Assembly (NCBI GenBank): GCA_040235375.1
Contig: JBECKQ010000156.1
Coordinates: 1 to 25,401 of the forward strand
Length of the DNA stretch: 25,401 nt
DNA from: JBECKQ01 sp040235375
GTDB lineage: Bacteria > Planctomycetota > Phycisphaerae > UBA1845
Reading direction: 5' to 3'
Positions within the stretch are counted from its first letter, which is position 1. Each line of letters starts with the position of its first letter. This document shows positions 8,201 through 15,139 of this stretch, one piece after another. The notes beneath the pieces were generated by a model. That model was not told where the DNA came from, ran no database searches, and was given only the letters and a program-made list of their open reading frames with translations. Position numbers and translations under genes: made by a program.

Positions 8201-10364
8201 TGCGATCATCAACATGAGCGGCCTCGCCTTGGAAACGGCGCTGACGCCGAAGCAGTACCAGTACGTAAGTGTCGCTCACTCCTCGGCAGAGAGCCTGCTG
8301 GGCATCATCAATGACATCCTCGACTTCTCGAAAATAGAGGCCCAGAAGTTGACGCTGGAGGAAGCGCCCTTCGGGTTGCGGCACGAGTTGGAGCAGGTCA
8401 CCGAGACGTTCCGCTCAAAAGTGATCGAGAAGCACGTTGAACTCATTGTGCATGTTCCGACAAACGTCCCCGATCGCCTCGTTGGTGATGCCCTGCGGTT
8501 CCGGCAAGTCGTGACGAACCTCGTCGGCAACGCGTTCAAATTCACGGAGCAGGGGGAGGTCGTCGTTCAGGTCACGACGGCCAGCGGTTCCCCGGCCGGC
8601 GACCCCACCCCACCGGGCAAGCTCGACCTGCTCCTGAGCGTGCGTGACACAGGGATCGGAATGACGGAGGAGCAGCAGAGGAAACTCTTTGAGGCCTTCA
8701 GTCAGGCCGACACTTCCACGACGCGAAAGTACGGCGGCACGGGCTTAGGTCTGGCCATCAGCCGGCGCCTCGCGCGAATGATGGGCGGCGACATCACCCT
8801 GCAAAGCGAAGCCGGGGTCGGCAGTACCTTCACGTTTACCGCCCGCGTCGCCTTCGAGAGCACGCACGAGACGACCGTTCCCATGCCGCCCGCCAGTATC
8901 CGGGAGCGACCGGTTCTCGTAGTGGATGACAGCCCGACAAGCCGTGAGCTGTTGAACACGTTGCTAACCGGGTGGTCCGTCCCCGCCGTGGCTGCAGGGA
9001 CGGCGGAAGACGCGCTGGCACTTCTGGAGCAACACAATGGAAAGGAGGGACGCGACCCCTTCGGACTTGTAATCCTCGACTGGATGCTGCCGGGGATGGA
9101 TGGCATCGAGGCCGCAAGCCGCATCCGCGCGCGGACGGAGACGCGGTCGCTGCCGATTGTCGTCATCAGCGCTTACGCCGGAAAGGAAGAGGAGGCGCGC
9201 TGTGCCGAGGTCGGCGTCAACGTCTTCCTCCCCAAGCCGATCACCGCCTCGTCCCTGCTCAATGCGGTCGTCGAGGCGCAGGGCGCCAAGGTCCACGCCG
9301 TCCGTCGCGCGCTGGACGTGCCCTTGGAGAAGGAATTCATGGGTGTGCGAGCGCTGCTGGCCGAGGACAATGAGGCCAACCAATTGGTGGCGCTCGAGTT
9401 GCTCTCCCGGCTGGGAATCGAACTGGACGTGGTCGGCGACGGCCAGGAGGCAGTCGAGATGGCGCGTGGCAATGCCGGTCGCTACGCGGCCATCCTGATG
9501 GACATGCAGATGCCCAGGATGGACGGGCTGGAAGCCACCCGCGTCCTGCGTGCGGATCCGGCCTTTCGCGACCTTCCGATCATCGCGATGACCGCCAACG
9601 CCATGAAACAGGATCTCGACGCGTGCCTGGCCGCCGGCATGAACGACCACATTATCAAGCCCCTCGATCGAGCAGCGATGCTGGCAACGCTGCGGCGGTG
9701 GCTCCCGCGTAGCGTGGCGGACACCGCCTCGAAAACCGCGGCGGACCATCCGCCCCCCGCAGCGCCCGAGGTGCCGCCCCCCGTTCTCCAAGGTATCAAT
9801 GTGAGGGACGCGCTCAGAAGGCTCGGTATCGGGTTCGACAGCCTGCGCAAGATGCTCATTCGCTTCGCGGACGGCCAGGGCCAGACCCTGGAGGAGTTGC
9901 GGACGGCCGTGTCCGCGGGCGATCTGGCCGCTGCCATACGACACGCGCATGCCATCGCCGGCGCCGCCGGAAACCTGGGCGCAGAATCCTTGCGAGCGGC
10001 GGCGAAGGCGCTCGAGCGGGCAGGTCGCGAAGGACGCAGCGACCTCCAGGATCTGCTGCGTGAGGTAGACGAGCGCGCCGCGTCCGTCTTGCGCACTATA
10101 GATTCCCTACGGGAGGCGCCCGCGAGCATGCCGCCGGTTACTGCGCCGCCGTCCGATCCGGCGAAACTGCGAATGACGCTGGAGAAGTTGGAAGCGGCGC
10201 TCAGCAACTTCGACTTGTCGGCATCGGGTGAGGCGCTCACCGAACTGGACCGCCTCCAAGCGCCCGTCGGCATGGCCGCAGATCTGGCACGCGTGCGCGA
10301 GTTGATAGATGGTTACGAGTACGACGAAGCGGGCCAAATCGTCGCCCGGCTGCTGGAACGGTAG
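5202..10364 (+). CDS. hybrid sensor histidine kinase (Cache-HAMP-GAF-PAS3-HisKA-HATPase-REC2-HPt)
   Basis: 1720 residues; AGGGG lies 7 bases before the ATG. Order of parts: TM1 ~14-34; a periplasmic Cache-like sensor ~36-312 (WYNGPKLSRAFYVTEPYFDQ, VPVFDADANFIGVAGADLAL); TM2 ~314-337; HAMP ~338-392 and a coiled coil; GAF ~440-580; PAS domains starting near 594, 727 and 850; HisKA with the phospho-acceptor His993 in FLATMSHEIRTPMN; ATPase domain with N-box Asn1110 (NLVGNAFKFT), DTGIGM at 1149 and GTGLGLAISRRL; receiver 1 with Asp1293 (LVILDWMLPGMDG); receiver 2 with Asp1434 (ILMDMQMPRMDG); and an HPt domain with His1583 in HAIAGAAGNLG. Known families imply autophosphorylation followed by a relay His-Asp-His to an external regulator. 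The HPt has Ala where Lys is common after the His (H-x-x-K-G), a variant seen in other hybrid kinases. Two receivers allow either a relay plus a modulatory receiver or two inputs. The ligand is unknown. The next gene starts 10 bases downstream and is likely co-transcribed. Confidence 0.95.
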   Translation: MRPRFYNHSIARRLQLGVGVAAGLVLGSTVWLNYRASRDELKHQTNTKAVSDIRAAACRLDDFIARVGMLPRSIAIRQKTHGGDPDPEMVPYLRELLRQTAPEEVYGVYIAYEHKNWENADACLAVHRKNWPALTPVEYDYHESKQEWYNGPKLSRAFYVTEPYFDQGAGNISMVSLTVPVFDADANFIGVAGADLALERIRKMVRSIHLQATAEGGNGDAANEYAMLVSRAGKIVAHPDEQLMLREGFPGADLTSQLGGQYVQAKPEGFATVEMNGERRQLYWAESPLTGWKVVLNVSEDAILAPVRELTLHSAMVGVGGLLAMVVIVSAIAGRLVHPLQGLTRTAAAVEQGSFREEMLGFLPRRHDELGELARGFQKMAREIQVREQRLADWNQNLEHTVAQRTAELSAHADELEKLTRQAQERGTLESSLSALNTRLRGNLTVAQVAERGLAGAVEFLAAPMAALFVAGADGAFHRLAAHGYPDRPDIPKSFVPGSGTVGKAGQSRCPVFSEPDPGGHRVQFGFGAVAPADIVAYPLLADETPVGVMELCLHHPLSETQTRWLERASETMANVLRFARESAERRQAEEQTRLILDSTSEGIFGVDTDGRITFVNPAACRLLGYTTGEFVGRDSHSLFHHHRPDGGECPLDECPMLGAYRQGKASRVDDEYLWRKDGTALPVEYGATPILKDGTVLGAVISFADATERKRHLEALAASERKTRRILETSNEGFWVIDNTARTTEVNDALCQILGRPRDQIIGRSVFDFTDEENGRIFKEHIARREKGESGSYDVTMLRPDGRCVPCHVSATPLLNEQGVKIGAFAMFTDITERKRAEAEVQDRLLFQQALLNSIPYPMFIKDAETRFLGCNAAYERAFGVCSEDMRGKSVLDLEYIPVEDRRKFHVEDTSVIRDASRLSYELPIAYADGRTHVTLYSVDGFRLADGRPGGLIGLLVDISDRKRAEERLREAMKAAEAATQAKSTFLATMSHEIRTPMNAIINMSGLALETALTPKQYQYVSVAHSSAESLLGIINDILDFSKIEAQKLTLEEAPFGLRHELEQVTETFRSKVIEKHVELIVHVPTNVPDRLVGDALRFRQVVTNLVGNAFKFTEQGEVVVQVTTASGSPAGDPTPPGKLDLLLSVRDTGIGMTEEQQRKLFEAFSQADTSTTRKYGGTGLGLAISRRLARMMGGDITLQSEAGVGSTFTFTARVAFESTHETTVPMPPASIRERPVLVVDDSPTSRELLNTLLTGWSVPAVAAGTAEDALALLEQHNGKEGRDPFGLVILDWMLPGMDGIEAASRIRARTETRSLPIVVISAYAGKEEEARCAEVGVNVFLPKPITASSLLNAVVEAQGAKVHAVRRALDVPLEKEFMGVRALLAEDNEANQLVALELLSRLGIELDVVGDGQEAVEMARGNAGRYAAILMDMQMPRMDGLEATRVLRADPAFRDLPIIAMTANAMKQDLDACLAAGMNDHIIKPLDRAAMLATLRRWLPRSVADTASKTAADHPPPAAPEVPPPVLQGINVRDALRRLGIGFDSLRKMLIRFADGQGQTLEELRTAVSAGDLAAAIRHAHAIAGAAGNLGAESLRAAAKALERAGREGRSDLQDLLREVDERAASVLRTIDSLREAPASMPPVTAPPSDPAKLRMTLEKLEAALSNFDLSASGEALTELDRLQAPVGMAADLARVRELIDGYEYDEAGQIVARLLER

Positions 10365-10374
10365 ACGAGGAATC

Positions 10375-11520
10375 ATGATGAAAAATCTGTCCGAGTGCCG
10401 GGTGCTGATCGTTGACGACGTGAAAGCCAACGTCGATGTCCTGGTGAACGCATTGCGGAGCGATCACAGGCTCAGCGTAGCACTCGACGGAGAATCCGCG
10501 CTGCGCAGCATCGAGAAGAGTCCGCCCGACCTTGTGCTGTTGGACATTGTGATGCCCGGACTTGACGGATACGAGGTGTGCCGCCGGATGCGAGCAACGC
10601 CTGCCACCCACGACATTCCGGTGATGTTCCTCAGCTCACTGGAGGAGGTGAAGAACAAGACACTCGGCTTCGAGGTCGGCGGAAACGATTACTTGACCAA
10701 GCCCTTCGAGATCCTGGAGGTCAAGGCCCGAGTGCGATCGCTCCTCAAGGCGAAAGCGTATTCCGACGCCGTGAAGGAGAGGATCGCTGCGGAACTGGCC
10801 ATCGCCCGGGATATACAGCTCGGCATCCTCCCCCGGGATATCGCCGCCTGCGTGGCGGATGCGGGCCTCGATGTGTGTGCCATCCTTGAGCCAGCCCGCG
10901 AGGTCGGCGGCGACCTTTATGAAGTATTGCGCCTCGACGATGGTCGCTTGCTCGTGGCCATCGGCGATGTATCCGGCAAGGGCATACCCGCGGCTCTCTT
11001 TATGGCGGTGACGACCACGTTGCTGCGGATCATGGCACGACAGTACCGCAAGCCCGAGGAGATCCTGCTTCAGGTGAACGATGCCTTGGCCGTGCAGAAT
11101 CCCCGTAACATGTTCGTGACTCTGCTGTGCATGATCATCGATCCTTCGACGGGCATCATTACGTGCGCTAACGCCGGCCATCCCTCCGCCGTACTGCTTC
11201 GACCGGGTGTCGCACCTCGCGTGACGCTGGAGTCCACTGCGCTACTGTCCGGCATTGTGGCGGGAACAAAGGTTGGTAGCGAGACGATGACGCTCGAGCC
11301 AGGAGACACGTTGGTGCTCTACACCGACGGTGTGACCGAAGCCTTCAACGCGGAGGGTGCGATGTTCGGGCAGACGCGGCTCCTCGAATGCCTCGGCGGC
11401 GTCACCGGCCAACCCGTCGATAAGGCCGTTTCCATCGTTCTCGATGCCGTCCGTCGTCATGCAGCGGATTGTCCCCAGTCAGACGACATCACCGTGATTG
11501 CGGTTCGGAGAGCGGGCTGA
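10375..11520 (+). CDS. receiver-PP2C phosphatase, RsbU/SpoIIE type response regulator
   Basis: 381 residues from ATG 10375. The adjacent ATG at 10378 has better spacing (7 bases) from GAGG at 10367-10370 and may be the true start. Residues ~8-125 are a receiver domain: VLIVDD, phospho-acceptor Asp57 in LVLLDIVMPGLDGYEV, and the conserved Lys in DYLTKPFE. A helical linker (ELAIARDIQLGILP, typical of RsbU-like enzymes) leads to a PP2C/SpoIIE phosphatase domain at ~170-380, with metal-binding motifs EVGGDLYEV, GDVSGKGIPAALFM, ANAGHPSAVLL, LVLYTDGVTEAFN and SDDITVIAV. Such proteins dephosphorylate an anti-sigma-factor antagonist (STAS protein) and so start partner switching and a general stress response. 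No STAS or anti-sigma gene is in the window. The gene lies 10 bases after the hybrid kinase, whose HPt domain is the obvious phosphodonor (inference). Confidence 0.93.
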   Translation: MMKNLSECRVLIVDDVKANVDVLVNALRSDHRLSVALDGESALRSIEKSPPDLVLLDIVMPGLDGYEVCRRMRATPATHDIPVMFLSSLEEVKNKTLGFEVGGNDYLTKPFEILEVKARVRSLLKAKAYSDAVKERIAAELAIARDIQLGILPRDIAACVADAGLDVCAILEPAREVGGDLYEVLRLDDGRLLVAIGDVSGKGIPAALFMAVTTTLLRIMARQYRKPEEILLQVNDALAVQNPRNMFVTLLCMIIDPSTGIITCANAGHPSAVLLRPGVAPRVTLESTALLSGIVAGTKVGSETMTLEPGDTLVLYTDGVTEAFNAEGAMFGQTRLLECLGGVTGQPVDKAVSIVLDAVRRHAADCPQSDDITVIAVRRAG

Positions 11521-12168
11521 GTTGGACGCTGACGGAAAACGCAACCCGCCGCAGGCGTGGCTCACCTTCCAGAACACTCACGAAACTCTGGTCCGTGCCG
11601 ACACATGCCAGCGGGTCCAGGCCCCCGGGTTATGAGCGGATTTCGCCCCTTGACGTAAATCCTGCTCACGCCCGCATTTACCGCTGTTGGCTGGCTTTAG
11701 GGGTTTTCCCTTATGCCCCATGTAGAGTCAATTGCACCATGTTTGTCGCCGGAGCGGGCACAAAAACGGGCACAATTTCCGGGGCGGTAGGGCGTAGCTG
11801 CAGCTCATCGGGAGCGTCGTATTAGCGCGCCAACCTGTTGGCGCCCCGCTGCTGACGCGGCGCGCAGTGGCTCCGAAATACCACGACCCGCAAATCCTTG
11901 CGTCTGAGAGGCTTAGGAACAGCACGGCCGGCGCTTCCATCACTGGAACGGCCGTTGCATGGGAGGGGCGCATACGACATAAACGAACGGAAATGAGATC
12001 GCCGACACGCTGGTCGCCACGCTAGTGACGCTCGTCGTCGCCTCCGTTATCTTCGTGATCTTCGTCGAGAACGTGCGCCTGGTCATATGGGCCGCCACAG
12101 GCTCGCAAGTTGTGGGCGGCGAGCGCGTGGCACGGCGCGATCGACGGACCTGATGAAAGGTAAGACCC
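11521..12168. other. 648-base intergenic tract: palindrome, short direct repeat, doubtful small ORF
   Basis: The tract separates the phosphatase from the glycogen phosphorylase. It holds a perfect 8-bp-stem palindrome GCGCCAACCTGTTGGCGC at 11827-11844 with no T-run, so a terminator is unlikely. CGGGCACAA occurs twice 12 bases apart (11755-11763 and 11767-11775). TTGACG occurs at 11652 without a convincing -10 partner. On the plus strand an open frame before 12153 reads GNEIADTLVATLVTLVVASV and on through one hydrophobic stretch, but its only usual start is GTG 12025 (42 residues, no ribosome site). It could be the eroded end of a membrane protein. No family recognised. Confidence 0.4.
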
Positions 12169-14682
12169 ATGAGCATCACGAAATCTCCCATCCGGCCAGA
12201 ACCATCGCAGAGCGTGCCGATCGAGCCGACGCTGCTTCAGCAGTACGGGTGTGGTCCGATCCAGTTCACCCAGGCTGATAACGGGTTGTACGACCGGCAC
12301 CTGCTGTTCGACAACGTGATGCCAATCGATGCCGCCGGACCGCGCGACTGGTTCGAGGCTTTCGCCCGCTCGGTGCGCGATGTGCTCTCGCAGCGGTGGG
12401 TGCACACCGAGGAGACCTACGACCGTGAGAATCCCAAGCGCGTCTACTACCTTTCGATGGAGTTCCTGATCGGCCGGTCGCTCCACAACAACGTCACCAA
12501 CCTGTTGCTCGAACCGGTCGCGCGGCATGCCGCCGCAGCCAAAGGCATCCAGCGGATGGAACTGCTGGAACAGGAACCGGACGCGGGTCTGGGCAATGGC
12601 GGGCTTGGCCGACTGGCGGCCTGCTTCCTGGACTCGATGGCGACCATGCAGCTCCCCGCAATGGGATATGGCCTGCGCTACGAGTACGGCATCTTCCGCC
12701 AGACTATCCTGAATGGCTGGCAACGCGAACAGCCGGACAATTGGCTGCGCCGGCCGGACCCATGGGAAGCGGCACGCCTGCACGAAGCCGTTGAAATCCC
12801 GCTCGCATCTTCGATCGAGCTCCGCAACGGAACACTGCGGGCGATACCGGGCCGGCCGTCCACTTTAATCGGCATTCCGTTCGATCGGCCGATCGTCGGT
12901 TACGGCGGCAAGACCATTAACACGCTGCGCCTTTGGGCCGCCGCAGCGCCGGATTACTTCGATTTCCAGCGGTTTAGCAGCGGCGACTTCGTCGGCGCGC
13001 TGGCCGAGACGCTCGGCGCCGAGTCGCTCACGCGCGTGCTCTATCCCGACGATTCCACGTCCATGGGTAAGCGCCTGCGCTTCGTGCAGGAGTACTTCCT
13101 TGTCACCTGCTCACTGGCGGACTTGGTGCGGCGCTTCCGGCGCGGCAATGCGGACTGGACCGCGCTTCCACAAAAGGTCGCCATCCAGCTCAATGACACG
13201 CACCCGGCCTTGGCGGTTCCCGAGTTGATGCGCATCCTGCTCGACGAGGCCAAGCTGAGCTGGGACCAGGCATGGGACCTCACAAAGAGGACGCTCGCCT
13301 ACACGAATCACACGCTCCTCCCAGAAGCGCTGGAGAAGTGGCCGCTGGATTGGTTCGAGCCGATCATTCCGCGCAACCTGGAGATCATCTACGAGATTAA
13401 TCGCCGGTTCCTGGATGACGTGCGGTCGCGCTATCGCGGCGATGAACAGCGCGTTGCTCGCATGAGCCTCGTCGAAGAGGGGCCCCAGCGCAAGATCCGC
13501 ATGGCCAATCTGGCCATCGTCGGCTCGCACAGCACCAACGGTGTGGCGGCCATCCACTCGGAGCTCCTGCGGACGACGACGGTCCGCCACTTCGCCGAGA
13601 TGTTTCCCGAACGCTTCAACAACAAGACGAACGGCGTGACGCCGCGGCGGTGGCTGTTGCTGTGCAACCCGGCGTTGGCCGACACGATCACGGACGCGAT
13701 CGGCGACGGCTGGATCACCGACCTCGGCCAGCTCGCCAAACTCAAGCCGCTCGCCGACGACCAAGGCTTCCGCGATGCGTTCCGTAACGCCAAGCGCCAG
13801 GCCAAGACGCGGTTCGCCGACTGGCTCAAGGCCACCTCGGGGCAGACGGTCGATCCGGACACGATTTTTGACTGCCAGGTCAAGCGCATCCACGAGTACA
13901 AGCGGCAACTGCTCAACGCCCTGCGGATCGTGGTGGTCTACAACCGCCTGCGCGCCAACCCGCACCTCGACATACCGCCGCGGACGTTCTTCTTTGCCGG
14001 CAAGGCCGCGCCGGCTTATCAGCTGGCCAAGGCCATCATCAAGTTCATCAACAACCTGGCCGGGACTATCGAAGGGGACCCGGCAATTCGCGGGCGGATC
14101 AAGGTCGTGTTCCTGCCCGACTACCGCGTCACGCTGGCCGAGCGCCTGATCCCCGCGAGCGACGTGTCCAACCAGATCTCTACCGCGGGTTACGAGGCCA
14201 GCGGCACGAGCAACATGAAGTTCATGATGAACGGCGCACTGACGATCGGCACCCGTGATGGCGCGACGATCGAAATGGCGGAGGAGGCCGGCGAGGAGAA
14301 CCTCTTCCTCTTCGGCCTGACGGCACAACAGGTCGCGGAGAGTCGCGGATGGTACAATCCCCACTGGCACTACCAGCACGAGCCGGAAACCCGCACGGCG
14401 CTCGACCTGATTTTCTCTGGGCACTTCGACCAGTCGGAACCGGGGGTTTTCGACATTCTTCGCGATACGCTCCTCACGCGGGGAGACTACTACATGCACC
14501 TGGCCGACCTGACGTCTTATCTGGAGGCGAGCCAGCGGCTAGGCGAACTGTGCGCCAATCCGGACGCCTGGACGCGCAAGGCTATCCTGAACGTGGCCGC
14601 TTCGGGGAGGTTCTCCAGCGACCGGACCATTGCCGAGTACGCAAACGAAATTTGGGACGTCAAACCGTGCATTATCAAATGA
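12169..14682 (+). CDS. glgP: glycogen/starch/alpha-glucan phosphorylase (GT35)
   Basis: 837 residues, the normal length for the family; AAAGG lies 8 bases before the ATG. The enzyme releases glucose-1-phosphate from alpha-1,4-glucans with inorganic phosphate, using pyridoxal phosphate, in the cytoplasm. Diagnostic segments are YYLSMEFLIGRSLHNN, DAGLGNGGLGRLAACFLDSM, YGLRYEYGIFRQ, IQLNDTHPALAVPELMRIL, NKTNGVTPRRW, RIHEYKRQLLNALRI and EASGTSNMKFMMNGALTIGT, where Lys684 is the expected cofactor lysine. Both GT-B lobes and the C-terminus appear intact. Glycogen, maltodextrin or starch preference cannot be told from the sequence; the general glycogen-phosphorylase name is safest. It follows the hybrid kinase/RsbU pair on the same strand but after 648 bases, so it probably has its own promoter. 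Repeat R2 begins 25 bases after its stop. Confidence 0.96.
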   Translation: MSITKSPIRPEPSQSVPIEPTLLQQYGCGPIQFTQADNGLYDRHLLFDNVMPIDAAGPRDWFEAFARSVRDVLSQRWVHTEETYDRENPKRVYYLSMEFLIGRSLHNNVTNLLLEPVARHAAAAKGIQRMELLEQEPDAGLGNGGLGRLAACFLDSMATMQLPAMGYGLRYEYGIFRQTILNGWQREQPDNWLRRPDPWEAARLHEAVEIPLASSIELRNGTLRAIPGRPSTLIGIPFDRPIVGYGGKTINTLRLWAAAAPDYFDFQRFSSGDFVGALAETLGAESLTRVLYPDDSTSMGKRLRFVQEYFLVTCSLADLVRRFRRGNADWTALPQKVAIQLNDTHPALAVPELMRILLDEAKLSWDQAWDLTKRTLAYTNHTLLPEALEKWPLDWFEPIIPRNLEIIYEINRRFLDDVRSRYRGDEQRVARMSLVEEGPQRKIRMANLAIVGSHSTNGVAAIHSELLRTTTVRHFAEMFPERFNNKTNGVTPRRWLLLCNPALADTITDAIGDGWITDLGQLAKLKPLADDQGFRDAFRNAKRQAKTRFADWLKATSGQTVDPDTIFDCQVKRIHEYKRQLLNALRIVVVYNRLRANPHLDIPPRTFFFAGKAAPAYQLAKAIIKFINNLAGTIEGDPAIRGRIKVVFLPDYRVTLAERLIPASDVSNQISTAGYEASGTSNMKFMMNGALTIGTRDGATIEMAEEAGEENLFLFGLTAQQVAESRGWYNPHWHYQHEPETRTALDLIFSGHFDQSEPGVFDILRDTLLTRGDYYMHLADLTSYLEASQRLGELCANPDAWTRKAILNVAASGRFSSDRTIAEYANEIWDVKPCIIK

Positions 14683-14706
14683 CAACTCTGGGTGCACCCT
14701 TCCGTG

Positions 14707-14912
14707 TTACAAGGCGATTGAGGCAGAATTCGCAAGTGCGCGTCAATGGTGTATTTACAGCAATAGCATACACTTGCCTTCCACGAAATCACAGCATGTT
14801 CACCATGAGCAACATGTTAGCCGGGGAATCGTGGCACAATCGTGGCAGTTTTCGGGGCGGGTCGGGCAAAGATGGTCGGCCTGTGGTAGCGATGGGGCGG
14901 TTGCCCGAGTGT
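14707..14912 (+). repeat. dispersed repeat, copy R2 (IS-end-like)
   Basis: Second copy of the repeat at 2628-2820, same orientation. It diverges from R1 after GGGCGGTTGCC. Differences from R1 include a ~12-base insertion that duplicates AATCGTGGCA (AATCGTGGCACAATCGTGGCA, of which no more than the repeat unit matters) near 14827-14847, and loss of most of the R1 inverted arms, leaving TGTAT/ATACA. Unlike R1 it is not followed by the MLRWFYV-type transposase; a different transposase fragment on the opposite strand follows. Confidence 0.72.
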
Positions 14913-14969
14913 GAGGGACGAACCAGCGTGTCGAGCAGTTCTCGTTTTCGCGTCGACGACGGCCTGCGT

Positions 14970-15083
14970 TCAGGATTCACGCCGGCAGATCTCGGCCATC
15001 TTGCTCTCGCCGTCGATTGACTCAATCGCCAACTTCAGCTTCTTTTGCGCGGTCCCCAGTCGTCGCAGCTTCTTCTCGCTCAT
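14970..15083 (-). pseudogene. N-terminal fragment of a transposase (OrfA/HTH type)
   Basis: ATG 15083 has a good GGAGGA site 6 bases upstream. The 37-residue product starts MSEKKLRRLGTAQKKLKLAI and ends with a helix-turn-helix-like KMAEICRRES before a TGA. KxAEIxxExxx-xAEICRR patterns are typical of the HTH at the N-terminus of IS3-type OrfA and related transposases. The homology stops at the TGA, close to the edge of repeat R2, as if the rest was deleted or replaced when R2 arrived. A genuine small protein is possible but less likely. Confidence 0.45.
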
Positions 15084-15139
15084 CGATCTTCCTCCGATTG
15101 GTGCACCTCCATCCTTGAACAGCAGCTGGCCTATCGATG

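Noticed and set aside
6873..8384. 503-codon open frame on the minus strand, with another at 5241-6869
   Set aside because: Both are antisense to the hybrid kinase, whose domains are unmistakable.
13111..14499. 462-codon open frame on the minus strand
   Set aside because: Antisense to glgP; no family features.
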